Below, piece by piece: positions 44,092 to 54,145 of a stretch of 64,000 nt of DNA. The notes beneath the pieces were generated by a model that did no database searches, was not told the DNA's origin, and worked only from the letters and a program-made list of their open reading frames with translations. The stretch is from positions 3,207 to 67,206 of the forward strand of contig CAYPID010000007.1 of assembly GCA_964410725.1 (NCBI GenBank). The letters run 5' to 3'. Numbering within the stretch: the first letter of the stretch is position 1; every line of letters begins with the position of its first letter. This DNA comes from CALAZP01 sp964410725 (GTDB lineage: Bacteria > Bacteroidota > Bacteroidia > Chitinophagales > Saprospiraceae). Position numbers and translations under genes: made by a program.

Positions 44092-47000
44092 TTATTTGAG
44101 TAAAACTAATTTTTTGAGAGGACTTTCCCCCAAAATTATTTGGCCATCGAGGGTGTTTTTCGAGATTTTAACCGAATAAAGATAAATACCTTTTCCCAGT
44201 GATGCACCATTTTCTCCCCTTCCATCCCACTGAATACACGATTCACGACCGCCGTTTTCAATGGTATACAAACGCTGTTCCAATTTTTTTACCAACTGGC
44301 CGTTCATTGAAAAAATATTTATTTCCACTTCTACCGAACCCTCTTGTGATTGGAGGTCGAAAGAAAAGCAGGTCTCGTCAATAAATGGATTTGGATAATT
44401 GGAAAGTTGATCGATTAATACGCCCTCATTTTGAACCACCAAAAATGAGGTGCCTCCTTCTCCCAAATTATTAGCTACATCCCATGCCTTCACCTGTATA
44501 GTGTGCATGCCTTCCTCCAATTCGCTCATAGGAAACCTAATCCAGCCGCTGGTATAATCATCCAAGTTGGATTCATAAAAATCATTCAACAAAATACTTT
44601 TTCTTTCATTATCGTCTAAAATGGCTTCCAAATCATGCCCAATGCTGTTGCCTGCAACATTAATGCCATTTTCATCCTTTAGGTACACTAAAAGTAAGGG
44701 GTTGGGACTGGTTTTATCTCCAGAGGAAAAATTGGTAGTGTTCATGTAAACGTTAACCTCTGGTCCTTGATCATCCAAAAGTCCTTCTAGATTGGCAGAA
44801 CCAATGGCGACCTTATCGTAAAATCCACCAGCATCGAGAACGCCTTCTGAGGCTTGAGCGTAATAGCTGATTTTTCCGGGCCCAACTTCATAATTGATGT
44901 CTTTGGGCATAACAAAAGTTACCGAAAACTCCCCATTTTCCACAGAGGCTCTCCCTTTGAAAAGTCGATTATTTTGGATTTCGTATTCAAACGGATAGGA
45001 GGTATCATCCTGACCTAAGGTGGTCAACCGAACTGGTTTGTCGAAAACCAGTGGAAATATCTCTCCATTGAAATTTCCAGCAATATCGCCATTATCGTAT
45101 CCAACGTAACCCGTCAAGGTGATTTTTTGGAGTGCTTTGAGCGTATCGGGCTGGTTGGGATCAGGCACATGCTCGTTAATGGTTTCGGTATAGACCTTAA
45201 GTTCTGGAATCGCTAATTTTTGAGCGGGATCGCCAATTAATGCAAATTTTCTACTATTGGTTATAATGCTGGAAGAGACAAAACTGTTCTTCGCAATTTT
45301 CATGGCTTCCCCTATAGAACGGACTTTCCCTTGATTCCGCTCAAAAAGAGATTGCATGGCTCTTTCGGTTAAATCTGCATTTTGTTGGGCATAAACCGCT
45401 CTAACCGTGGTCAGTAAGCCGATGGCTCCACCTGAGGGATTCAAAAGCGCCACCTCACCAGCACTTTTTATAGAAGGTTCATCATAGGCCGTGAACGAAC
45501 ATGTGGCAGTTACTATGAGAGGCAATCGGTTGAAGTTGTTCCAGGTTAATAAATCATTGATTTCAAGAATCCGTTCTTGTGCCAAACCATTAATACCGCC
45601 ATGACCCAAATAGGTGAGGGTGAGCATACCTTGAAAAATAGATTGTTCAATAGCCGTTGTTACCTCTGGATACCTTTGTTCTCCGGGAGTGGAAATTTGC
45701 TCAAAAGCATCCAGATATATTTTTTCGATATTAAACTGTGGGAATCCATCCCTAATTTGGTCGGCGATTTGATCCGCATCTCTGGTGTGCAGCATATTGT
45801 CTTCATCGTCAGCGACAAATAACAGACGGTTTCTCCAATTGCCTAAGTACGTAGGTTGAGTATCGTATTGAATGAGTTTGTCGACCACAGCCATGGCCTC
45901 AGCCAAGTTGCCTACTGGTAATCTTCCAACTGCAACATCCAAATTCCCCATCAGGGGGTCGTCTTCTTCCGAAAAAAGGATGCCATAAAAATCATCACTG
46001 GGAAATGCATTAATAGGGTTGAGCGATTCAGTTTCATAGACCGGAATCAGGTTATTTCCCAATTCATATCGATTGCGGTGGTCAAAAGATCCATCCCCCA
46101 ACAGCAGCACATACTTTAGTTCGTCCGATCTGGATTTGACCATTCTTACAAAAGCCCTTATGGCAGTTGGATCTGGCTTTCCCCCTCCAAATTCGTGAAA
46201 AATTTGCGAAACCTCTGTGATTTGGGTGAGGTAACCATCGTGTTCTGTTCGATGCCGAGCTAATTTTTCAGCTGCTTCTCGAAGACCTTCGGGATAGATG
46301 ATAATTAATTCTGCTGATTGAATCCCATGTAAGTTTTGAGGTTCAATGGCACCTATCGGTAAAGGGGAGGGGAAATTACCCTGCGGATTAAAAGCTACAA
46401 AAGATCGAGGAGTTCCCCCATGCGGGATGGTCACCCACGCCTTGCTGCCAGAGACAGTGCCTTGAATTTCTTGAACCTGGCCGAGTGAATCAATGGCCCA
46501 TATTTTTGCCGAAGGCGTAAAATTCTCTATTTCAAAAGTCGCATAAGGTGCATTGATGGCGGAAAGGTTTCTAAATATCGTTCCACCTTCCTGGATTTGC
46601 AGGGATTTTCGGACTTGAAGGTGAACAAAATCCAACCAGCCTTCGCTGCCTTCCCCTGCCTGAGGATAGTGGACAGTAAAGGAAAGAGGTGAATTAGGCT
46701 GCAGGGATATGGGGGTCTGGAGGGTAGTCCGGTGAGCAAAAGCCACTTCAGTATCCCGGTATCCTGTGAGGGCAGTAACTCTACTAGCTTGAGGGCTCGT
46801 ATAGGTCTGGCCTTGGTAGGAAACCTGAAATGAAGAGTTTTGTCCAGCTCTCAAGGCCATGGTGACTCGCAGCAAGGCATCAGATTGAAAATCTATATGT
46901 TTTGAATCAAATAGGGCAGGCAACTCAACGGTACGGGCGACTTTCAACCAATTGTTATACCAGTATTGCCCCGATCCTTGTTTGAGGCGGGTCCACTCGT

Positions 47001-47568
47001 GAAGCAAGTTGCGCTGGTCCTCGTGGTACACCAACAATTCGTCGTAATAAGAAAAGGTGTCTGAGGGGAGGTTAATGGATGGAATGGTTTCGATAGGCCT
47101 TCCGGTGTCCACACCGATTCGAATATATGCGTAGTTGAAATCAGTGTAGATGTTTTTTTCGTGAAAAAGGAGGTGAGGTTGGGATGGGTCAGTGAAAATA
47201 CGGTCAGGTCCGTGGAGGTAAACCAATAGATAGTCGTTCTCGTCAAAAGATCCATCTTCCATTCCAATGGCTAGGTAATTTTTCTGAATGAGGTCATCTG
47301 GATTATTGGAGTGTAAATCTGGGGAAAGTAGGCCGCCAGGGTTAGAGAAAATTTCGATTTTACCAGAAGATAAATCAGCAGGAGAGAGGTTCATTTCGTT
47401 TACCAAGAAATTATGGCTTATTTTGTAGATGCCATCTTCTGAAATAGCCACCTGGAATATCTTTCCTTGGCTAAGCGATGAAGACATTTGGTATCCCAAA
47501 CCTGCTTGACTAAAGGTGGGGTAGGAAAAGAGAATAAGGCAAAAGATGGATAAAAAGACGACCTTCAT
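44092..47568 (-). CDS. porU: Type IX secretion system sortase PorU
   Basis: 1158-residue gingipain-family (C25) protease that removes C-terminal signals from T9SS cargo and attaches them to the surface. Signal peptide about 1-20; catalytic His in LTYLGHGG (H656) and Cys in IVTATCSFTAYDEP (C690). A T9SS sorting domain is present at the C-terminus (LSNYPNPFIDETCFSFDLQ, GQLVKKLEQ, KGIYLYSV). Lies upstream of porV and divergent from the PorP/SprF gene, with a 38-bp gap. Confidence 0.95.
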   Translation of the reverse strand: MKVVFLSIFCLILFSYPTFSQAGLGYQMSSSLSQGKIFQVAISEDGIYKISHNFLVNEMNLSPADLSSGKIEIFSNPGGLLSPDLHSNNPDDLIQKNYLAIGMEDGSFDENDYLLVYLHGPDRIFTDPSQPHLLFHEKNIYTDFNYAYIRIGVDTGRPIETIPSINLPSDTFSYYDELLVYHEDQRNLLHEWTRLKQGSGQYWYNNWLKVARTVELPALFDSKHIDFQSDALLRVTMALRAGQNSSFQVSYQGQTYTSPQASRVTALTGYRDTEVAFAHRTTLQTPISLQPNSPLSFTVHYPQAGEGSEGWLDFVHLQVRKSLQIQEGGTIFRNLSAINAPYATFEIENFTPSAKIWAIDSLGQVQEIQGTVSGSKAWVTIPHGGTPRSFVAFNPQGNFPSPLPIGAIEPQNLHGIQSAELIIIYPEGLREAAEKLARHRTEHDGYLTQITEVSQIFHEFGGGKPDPTAIRAFVRMVKSRSDELKYVLLLGDGSFDHRNRYELGNNLIPVYETESLNPINAFPSDDFYGILFSEEDDPLMGNLDVAVGRLPVGNLAEAMAVVDKLIQYDTQPTYLGNWRNRLLFVADDEDNMLHTRDADQIADQIRDGFPQFNIEKIYLDAFEQISTPGEQRYPEVTTAIEQSIFQGMLTLTYLGHGGINGLAQERILEINDLLTWNNFNRLPLIVTATCSFTAYDEPSIKSAGEVALLNPSGGAIGLLTTVRAVYAQQNADLTERAMQSLFERNQGKVRSIGEAMKIAKNSFVSSSIITNSRKFALIGDPAQKLAIPELKVYTETINEHVPDPNQPDTLKALQKITLTGYVGYDNGDIAGNFNGEIFPLVFDKPVRLTTLGQDDTSYPFEYEIQNNRLFKGRASVENGEFSVTFVMPKDINYEVGPGKISYYAQASEGVLDAGGFYDKVAIGSANLEGLLDDQGPEVNVYMNTTNFSSGDKTSPNPLLLVYLKDENGINVAGNSIGHDLEAILDDNERKSILLNDFYESNLDDYTSGWIRFPMSELEEGMHTIQVKAWDVANNLGEGGTSFLVVQNEGVLIDQLSNYPNPFIDETCFSFDLQSQEGSVEVEINIFSMNGQLVKKLEQRLYTIENGGRESCIQWDGRGENGASLGKGIYLYSVKISKNTLDGQIILGESPLKKLVLLK

Positions 47569-47574
47569 ATTGTG

Positions 47575-47588
47575 TTGGTTGTAACCAA
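47575..47588. promoter_or_regulatory. Inverted repeat in the porU/porP divergent region
   Basis: TTGGTT-GT-AACCAA, centred in the 38-bp space between divergent porU and the PorP/SprF gene. Six-bp arms; could be a shared operator, but it is short and could be chance. Confidence 0.3.
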
Positions 47589-47606
47589 AAGCATTTAGGT
47601 AAACCA

Positions 47607-48635
47607 GTGAAAAAAATAATTATTGCTCAGTTGGTGTTCTTTTTGAGTGGTGTTGGAACAATTCTGGCACAAGATGCGGTTTTTTCGCAATTTACCACAG
47701 CCCCAATCCACTTGAATCCGGCATTCGCTGGTTTGACCCCTTCCACAAAAATAAGTTTTATTTATCGTTACAGTTTACCTCTTTGGCCCAATGCCTTTGT
47801 GACCTCGGGGGTAAGTGTGGAAAAATCTTTTCGAGACTTTAATAGTGGCTTGGGTTGGACGATTACCAAAGATGAATCAGGAGATGGGATTTTCTCAGAT
47901 ACTAGAAGTCGGCTGTCATACAGTTATGAAGTTCAGGTCAACGCAGAATCTCGGTTTAGGTTGGGTTTGGATATTGGGGTGATCAATCATCGGATTAATT
48001 GGAGCAAACTAGTTTTCGAAGACCAAATAGATCCGTTAAATGGACCTGTTGGCGTTGGGAGTATTGAGGAATTGCCGCAGTGGAACAACAGAACTGCATT
48101 AGATGTCGGAGCTGGTCTTTTATTTGCGCATCCTCGATGGTATGCAGGACTTTCCATCCGGCATCTGAATCGGCCTGATTTGACTTTTTTGTACGAAAAT
48201 ATAGGAGCACGGTCCAATATTAGGTCTGGATGGCCTACCAGGATTACCTTCAACATAGGAACGGAAATTCCTTTTACTTTATACAATATCGGTTCCAGAC
48301 CGGCGTTTATATCCCCGAATCTGATGATGATCAGACAAGGTCCTTTCCAGCAAGTGACTGGGGGAGCCTACATTGGAATGAGTTCAGTATTCGGCGGCTT
48401 ATGGTACAAAACGGCTGTGCGCAATACCGATGCGATAGTAGGAATGGTGGGTTATAAACATGGAATTTTTAAGTTTGCCTACAGTTTCGACTGGTTGGTG
48501 TCTAAATTGGCCAACAGTCAGAACGGTGGGACGCATGAATTTTCGGTGATTTTAAACTTTTCGGACGGTTCCTCCTTTAAAAAAAGGAGTTCTGCTTTGG
48601 ATATTAATAACTGCTTAAAACTGTATAGTTTTTAA
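47607..48635 (+). CDS. PorP/SprF family type IX membrane protein
   Basis: 342 residues, GTG start, signal peptide about 1-21 (MKKIIIAQLVFFLSGVGTIL then AQD). Shows AVFSQFTTAPIHLNPAFAGL and YRYSLPLWPNAF, the family pattern: an outer-membrane beta-barrel that works with surface proteins such as SprB. The gap to gldJ is only 34 bp, but gldJ has its own -7 element. Confidence 0.88.
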   Translation: MKKIIIAQLVFFLSGVGTILAQDAVFSQFTTAPIHLNPAFAGLTPSTKISFIYRYSLPLWPNAFVTSGVSVEKSFRDFNSGLGWTITKDESGDGIFSDTRSRLSYSYEVQVNAESRFRLGLDIGVINHRINWSKLVFEDQIDPLNGPVGVGSIEELPQWNNRTALDVGAGLLFAHPRWYAGLSIRHLNRPDLTFLYENIGARSNIRSGWPTRITFNIGTEIPFTLYNIGSRPAFISPNLMMIRQGPFQQVTGGAYIGMSSVFGGLWYKTAVRNTDAIVGMVGYKHGIFKFAYSFDWLVSKLANSQNGGTHEFSVILNFSDGSSFKKRSSALDINNCLKLYSF

Positions 48636-48636
48636 A

Positions 48637-48644
48637 TATATTTG
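48637..48644 (+). promoter_or_regulatory. -7 promoter element before gldJ
   Basis: TATATTTG followed by CA, 25 nt before the gldJ ATG. Confidence 0.6.
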
Positions 48645-48669
48645 CAAACCAATTAACTAAACATAAAGA

Positions 48670-50169
48670 ATGAAAAATATTTTCAATTTGGTCCTGTTGA
48701 TTGCTGTGATTTTAGCGACAGCGGCGTGTGGCAGTAACAAAGAAGCTTCTTCTTCCACTGGTTGGAAATACAACGATGAGAAGTGGGGTGGTTTCGAGAA
48801 AATTGAAGACAATGGGCAAATTACGGGTCCCAATTTGGTTTTGATTGAAGGAGGAACTTTTACAATGGGGGTTACAACTCAAGATGTCACTTTTGACTGG
48901 AATAATATTCCGAGAAGGGTAACCGTATCTTCTTTCTACATGGACGAGACTGAGGTTTCAAATTTGGATTATAGAGAATATCTATATTGGGTAGAGAGAG
49001 TATGGGGGGAATCCTATCCAGAAGTATACAATAATGCCTACCCAGATGTCAATGTGTGGAGAGAAGAATTATCCTATAATGAACCGTTGGTTGAAAGTTA
49101 CTTTACTCACCCGTCCTACGACGAGTACCCAGTGGTTGGAGTTTCATGGGTGCAAGCTAACGAGTATGCAAAATGGAGAACGGATCGGGTAAATGAGATG
49201 CTTCTGATTCAAAAAGGGATTCTGAATCCGAATATGGAACAAAAGGATGAGGATAACTTCAATACAGAGTCGTATTTAGCTGGCCAATATCAAGGGGATG
49301 TTCGCAAAAATTTAAAAGATTTAGGTACGGGTGGAGAACGACCAGTTCGGTTTTCAGACGGAATTTTATTGCCTGATTATAGATTGCCAACAGAGGCAGA
49401 ATGGGAATATGCGGCGCTAGCATTGAAAGGAAATCAAGTAAATGAGAAGGATGAATTAATCAGCGATAGAAGGTTTTATCCTTGGGATGGTTATACTGTG
49501 AGATACCAAAAAAGAGATAAAAATCAAGGAATGCTGTTGGCTAATTTCAAAAGGTCTGGTGGAGACTATATGGGTATGGCAGGTAGGTTGAATGACAATG
49601 CTGCTACCACAGCTCCAGTTCGATCTTTCTTGCCCAATGACTTTGGGTTGTATAATATGGCTGGGAATGTGAATGAATGGGTATTAGATTTATACAGACC
49701 TCTAACGACCACAACGATTAGAGATTCAGAGACTCAGGATTTGAACCCATTTAGAGGAAATAGATTCTCCAAATTAGAAGTGGACGAAGATGGAAATCCT
49801 GTTGAAAAGGACAGTTTGGGAAGGTTGAGATACACTTATATTGAGGATGATGAAATTGGCCAAAGAGAAAATTACCGCTCAGGTAGTGTTTTTGATTACC
49901 TCGATGGAGATGAAGAATCAAGAGTTCAATACGAATATGGAAAGCACACTTTGGTGAGCAATAAATCCAGAGTATATAAAGGAGGTTCTTGGGCTGATAG
50001 AGCTTATTGGTTGTCTCCTGGGGCCAGAAGATATAAAGATGAGGATTCTGCGGACAGAACCATTGGTTTCAGATGTGCAATGATTCGCACAGGAGCACCA
50101 GCAGGTAATGATGGAGATGGGGGAAATCAATTCAAATCCACCTCTAAAAGAAGTTCCAGAAGGTATTAA
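48670..50169 (+). CDS. gldJ: Gliding motility lipoprotein GldJ
   Basis: 499-residue lipoprotein with lipobox LATAAC (C20). GWKYNDEKWGGFE, then a formylglycine-generating-enzyme-like (SUMF1) fold: LIEGGTFTMG, DETEVSNLDYREYL, YRLPTEAEWEYAAL, MAGNVNEWVLDLYRP and RVYKGGSWADRAYW-like strings. GldJ stabilises the gliding/T9SS complex with GldK. Basic, serine-rich C-terminus (FKSTSKRSSRRY). MurF follows after three nt, as in Flavobacterium. Confidence 0.93.
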   Translation: MKNIFNLVLLIAVILATAACGSNKEASSSTGWKYNDEKWGGFEKIEDNGQITGPNLVLIEGGTFTMGVTTQDVTFDWNNIPRRVTVSSFYMDETEVSNLDYREYLYWVERVWGESYPEVYNNAYPDVNVWREELSYNEPLVESYFTHPSYDEYPVVGVSWVQANEYAKWRTDRVNEMLLIQKGILNPNMEQKDEDNFNTESYLAGQYQGDVRKNLKDLGTGGERPVRFSDGILLPDYRLPTEAEWEYAALALKGNQVNEKDELISDRRFYPWDGYTVRYQKRDKNQGMLLANFKRSGGDYMGMAGRLNDNAATTAPVRSFLPNDFGLYNMAGNVNEWVLDLYRPLTTTTIRDSETQDLNPFRGNRFSKLEVDEDGNPVEKDSLGRLRYTYIEDDEIGQRENYRSGSVFDYLDGDEESRVQYEYGKHTLVSNKSRVYKGGSWADRAYWLSPGARRYKDEDSADRTIGFRCAMIRTGAPAGNDGDGGNQFKSTSKRSSRRY

Positions 50170-50172
50170 CCA

Positions 50173-51486
50173 ATGATGCTTCCGGAAACCTTATATCCCC
50201 TTTTTTTAAAGAGTAGATCAGTCGTTATTGACTCTCGAAAAGTTAAAAAAGGGGATATTTTTTTTGCCCTCAAGGGAGATCGATTAGATGGCAATCAATT
50301 TGCTGAACAAGCTATTCAGGCAGGAGCAATAGCTGCTGTGGTTGATGATCCTAAGTTAAAAGCGATTCCAGGATGTATTTATGTGGAAGATGCATTGGAT
50401 GGACTTCAAAATCTGGCTATTTTCCACCGGTCTCAATTGTCAATTCCCGTGGTTGGTTTGACAGGTTCTAATGGTAAAACGACCACCAAAAAATTAATTC
50501 ACCACCTATTATCCGCTCGCTATTCTGCCTATTGTACTCCGGGAAATTACAACAATCATATTGGGGTTCCCTTATCGATTCTGGGCATTCCGGAGGATTC
50601 GGAAATTGCAGTTATCGAAATGGGAGCTAACCATCAAAAAGAAATCGCATTTCTTTCAAAAATTGCTCAACCCTCTCATGGGTTGATTACCAATATTGGG
50701 AAGGCCCATCTGGAGGGATTTGGTGGAATTGAAGGGGTTAAAATAGGAAAGGGAGAGTTGTATGATTATTTAGCAGCTCAAGATGGAGTAGTCTTCTACA
50801 ACGAAGATGAGCAATTTCTACCCGAGATGGCCCAAAAAATTTCCCGAAAAGTACCTTATTCTTCAAAGGGGTATTTTACGAAAGCAAATGTTGTGGTTCA
50901 AATTGAAATTAAGCAGTTGGAACCTTTTATTCTGTTTGACCTAATTTTTTCCGATGACCATCGGAGGCAAACTTTGGAAGTTCCCTTATTTGGGCCGTAT
51001 AATTTTGCAAATGTAATTGCTTCAATAGCCATATCCTCTTATTTTGACGTCAATTGGGAAGAAATTCAGCGGGCACTCAAAACCTTCCAACCAGAAAACA
51101 ATAGGAGTGAAAAATTGAATTGGAGGGATAATACAGTTCTCTTGGATGCCTATAATGCCAATCCCAATAGCATGAAAGCCGCTATTGAATCTTTCGGGAG
51201 GATGAAAGGAGGGCAAAAGCAACTTATGGTTTTAGGAGAAATGTATGAGTTGGGGGAATATGCCGGGGATGAACATTGGGCTGTTGCTGCAATGTGCGAG
51301 AAATATCCTGATATTGATTTGATTTTGGTTGGGGAAGGATTTAGGTCATACGCCCAGGAATGTGGAGTGAATTGGTACCCTGACGCAAATGCTTTAAGAG
51401 CGGACTGGGAAAAGAACCCGCCAAGAGATTGCCATTTATTGCTGAAGGGCTCTAGAGGGGTCGCCTTAGAAAAAATACTTTTTTAA
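50173..51486 (+). CDS. murF: UDP-MurNAc-tripeptide D-Ala-D-Ala ligase
   Basis: 437-residue Mur ligase of peptidoglycan synthesis. ATP-binding GLTGSNGKTTTKKLI near 95-109, AVIEMGANHQKEI, and LLDAYNANPNSMKAAIESF in the C-terminal domain. Two adjoining ATG codons (50173, 50176) could be the start. Closely linked to gldJ. Confidence 0.96.
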   Translation: MMLPETLYPLFLKSRSVVIDSRKVKKGDIFFALKGDRLDGNQFAEQAIQAGAIAAVVDDPKLKAIPGCIYVEDALDGLQNLAIFHRSQLSIPVVGLTGSNGKTTTKKLIHHLLSARYSAYCTPGNYNNHIGVPLSILGIPEDSEIAVIEMGANHQKEIAFLSKIAQPSHGLITNIGKAHLEGFGGIEGVKIGKGELYDYLAAQDGVVFYNEDEQFLPEMAQKISRKVPYSSKGYFTKANVVVQIEIKQLEPFILFDLIFSDDHRRQTLEVPLFGPYNFANVIASIAISSYFDVNWEEIQRALKTFQPENNRSEKLNWRDNTVLLDAYNANPNSMKAAIESFGRMKGGQKQLMVLGEMYELGEYAGDEHWAVAAMCEKYPDIDLILVGEGFRSYAQECGVNWYPDANALRADWEKNPPRDCHLLLKGSRGVALEKILF

Positions 51487-51547
51487 TCTAAAATGGCTTG
51501 GCGTTTTTTCTTTGATCCTTGTTGGCTTTAAAAAAGCGTATTGAGGA

Positions 51548-52645
51548 TTAATCAAACCTCCTTAAGGCGTTGAGCAACCTTTCGGGCAGTTCGTTTCTGC
51601 ACGACATTTGATAGTCCTCATAACTACAGGGAATCAAGCGGTGTCTGGCCAATTGCTTTTTAGTTTTCACGGGTACTTGTAGCCACCAACGTCCGCTTTT
51701 GCCACTTTTCCAGAAAGTTAATTGGTAGTCTAAGTGTTTCATCTCCACTATGTATTCCAATAACCCTTCTGTAGAAACCGGAAAGTCTTGAAATCTGGTA
51801 CTGTATCCTTCCAAAAAGTACCAAATCATCTGGGCTATGGTTTGGGCAGTTATTTCGGATTCGTCTTTGCTAAGGTCAAAGCCGTAGATTCCGAAAGACT
51901 TCATTTTATCGCTCAATCCTGCATAACGGGTAATTTGACAGGCCTCTTCTGAGAAAAAACCGCTGGGACTGATTTCTACCATGCCTGGCGCTTCCAAATA
52001 TTTTAAAGCAGTCATACTGAAGGCCATAATGTCTGCATCTCGTATTAAGGGTTCTATATCTGAGAGATTACCCTTGGCCAGTCCTAATCTTAAAAAATCA
52101 AAGTAGTGATCTTCTAGAAATTCTAATATTTTGGGATCTAAGTATTGATTTTGATAGCCCAAACAAGTTAGATGGAATAATCTTGAGTTTTTGTTAAATA
52201 GTGCTTCGTTGAGGTAAAGACCATTTTCAGCCGAAATATCACCTTGGGGGTCCAAACGGATTTTATCATCTACGAGCGCTAAACTCACCGCTTGTTGTTT
52301 GCCTTGAAAAGCTTTGTATTGAGCCAGTTGGAATTTGGGATCCCCACAGATAATAATGGGTAAAATATTGACTTCTTGCAATTCTTTTAAAACTGGAATA
52401 AAGAAGGCGATTTCCTCTTTTCTCAAATTCCCCAGGTCTATAATTTCTGATGGGTGATAGGGATAGCGCATGGCAAACAATTGGGCTCTAATGGCTTCCA
52501 TATTGTTTTTACCTACACCGATAATTGCAATTTTGACCCCACTTAAATCGGGAATTCTTCCTCTATTGACCAAAATATTACTGCCTAATTGGTAGGGAGC
52601 ATAATGGTTTTCATTTTCTACCGGTTGAAACCAAATATCCAGCAT
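51548..52645 (-). CDS. Arginase/formimidoylglutamase-fold protein lacking metal ligands
   Basis: 365 residues with an arginase-like alpha/beta fold; related proteins are annotated formimidoylglutamase in other Bacteroidota and sit near T9SS/gliding genes. The catalytic motifs are lost: GGDHS is replaced by CGDPKFQ (100-106), DAHxD by VDDKIRL (125-131), and SxDxD by FSMTALKYLEAPG (209-221). So it is unlikely to be a Mn-dependent hydrolase and may be structural or regulatory. Convergent with murF. Confidence 0.8.
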   Translation of the reverse strand: MLDIWFQPVENENHYAPYQLGSNILVNRGRIPDLSGVKIAIIGVGKNNMEAIRAQLFAMRYPYHPSEIIDLGNLRKEEIAFFIPVLKELQEVNILPIIICGDPKFQLAQYKAFQGKQQAVSLALVDDKIRLDPQGDISAENGLYLNEALFNKNSRLFHLTCLGYQNQYLDPKILEFLEDHYFDFLRLGLAKGNLSDIEPLIRDADIMAFSMTALKYLEAPGMVEISPSGFFSEEACQITRYAGLSDKMKSFGIYGFDLSKDESEITAQTIAQMIWYFLEGYSTRFQDFPVSTEGLLEYIVEMKHLDYQLTFWKSGKSGRWWLQVPVKTKKQLARHRLIPCSYEDYQMSCRNELPERLLNALRRFD

Positions 52646-52722
52646 AACCTAACGAATTGTTGGTCAAAGATAAGTAGTCTTAGGTGTTTAGAATAGAATA
52701 ATTAAATTAGCAAAAAAAAACT

Positions 52723-54093
52723 ATGTCCCGAATCATTAAACTGGTGGTCTTAGGGGTGCTTTTTTCCATTCAATTATCCCATGGTCAATCTAAGAAAAGA
52801 GACCAAAAACCTGCTGCACCGGCTACATTGCCAGATGGATGGGAAATGGGCATAGGGTTGAGTTATGCCTTCATTGCCAAGGATGGAACTGTAGAACCCA
52901 ATAGTGGATATGGAGCTGGCCTTCATTTTCGAAAGGCGTTAGACTATTTATTTTCTTTACGGTTAGAGGTCAATGCAGCACTTCCAATGGGTACTGATAT
53001 TTTATCTAATTCTTCCTATGAGACCCAGTGGATGGATGGACAAATATTGGGAGTGGTTACTTTAAACAATCTGAGGTGGAATGCGCCTACAGTGGAGAAA
53101 AAAACGAATATATATGCGTTGGTAGGTGGTGGTGGAAATTGGTTCACTACGGATCAGCCTATGGTAGAAGGACAAATCAGTGGTCATGTAACTGGTGGTT
53201 TGGGTTTTGCTTTACGGGTGAATGAAAAAATCAATATTGGGGTGGAACATCAAGTCGGCAGGGTTTTGGGGAATCGAAATTCGTTGCTCAACGGAGGAGG
53301 TAATGGGGATTATATGCACCGGACAGGCGTGAGAGTTAACTTTAATATCGGATTAAGGAAGAAATCGGAACCATTGTATTGGCAAAATCCAATGAAGGTA
53401 GTGTTGAGTGACATCCAGGAATTGAAAGAACGCCCAGTGGTTAGTTTGCAAGACAGTGACAAAGATGGAGTTCCCGATGCTTTAGATTTGGAGCCTAATA
53501 CTTCTATAGATGCCATAGTTGATACTAAAGGAAGAACTTTAGACAGCGATAAAGATGGGGTTCCCGACCATTTGGATCTGCAGCCTTTCTATACGCCAAG
53601 ACAAGGGGAGTATGTCAATGCTGAAGGGGTGGTAGAAGAATTAAATGGTCCTTTGTCGGAGGAGCGCGTTAAAGCCTTGATTGAGGAGGCTATTGAGCAG
53701 CGGATGGCACAAGGTTCATCAGCCAATGCAGAGTGGTTCCTTCCGATGATTCATTTCGATATTGAAAGCACGACGATTAAGTATGCGGATTACGGTACCT
53801 TAGCTAATATTGGAAGATTGCTCGAAAGTAGCCCTGAAGTCAAATTGGTAGTGATCGGTCATGCGGATCAGACTGGGGACGCCAGAATTAATAACAGTCT
53901 ATCCTATGCCAGGGCTGCAGCAGTTATTCAACATTTAGTGAATGAATATGGGTTGGCTCGCAATCGATTTATTTTGCAATGGAGAGGAAAGGATCAAGCT
54001 TTAGTTCCCTCTGATAACAACTTGATGAACCGTAGGGTAGAGTTTAAAATAGCTGAATCCGGGGATGAGGAAATGACTCCTCCAGGTGGTTAA
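52723..54093 (+). CDS. OmpA-family outer membrane protein with TSP3 repeats
   Basis: 456 residues with a signal peptide (about 1-22, ending SHGQS). An N-terminal beta-barrel (about 45-210), two thrombospondin type 3-like calcium motifs (DSDKDGVPDALDLEP and DSDKDGVPDHLDLQP), then an OmpA C-terminal peptidoglycan-binding domain (HFDIESTTIKYADYGTL, VVIGHADQTGDARINNSLSYA, NRRVEFKI). It probably anchors the outer membrane to peptidoglycan. A weak TAAATTAG box lies at 52703-52710. Confidence 0.92.
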   Translation: MSRIIKLVVLGVLFSIQLSHGQSKKRDQKPAAPATLPDGWEMGIGLSYAFIAKDGTVEPNSGYGAGLHFRKALDYLFSLRLEVNAALPMGTDILSNSSYETQWMDGQILGVVTLNNLRWNAPTVEKKTNIYALVGGGGNWFTTDQPMVEGQISGHVTGGLGFALRVNEKINIGVEHQVGRVLGNRNSLLNGGGNGDYMHRTGVRVNFNIGLRKKSEPLYWQNPMKVVLSDIQELKERPVVSLQDSDKDGVPDALDLEPNTSIDAIVDTKGRTLDSDKDGVPDHLDLQPFYTPRQGEYVNAEGVVEELNGPLSEERVKALIEEAIEQRMAQGSSANAEWFLPMIHFDIESTTIKYADYGTLANIGRLLESSPEVKLVVIGHADQTGDARINNSLSYARAAAVIQHLVNEYGLARNRFILQWRGKDQALVPSDNNLMNRRVEFKIAESGDEEMTPPGG

Positions 54094-54145
54094 TTTGAAA
54101 CTAAGGGGCTATCAATTTGTTAAGGATGGAAATCAATGCTAATTC

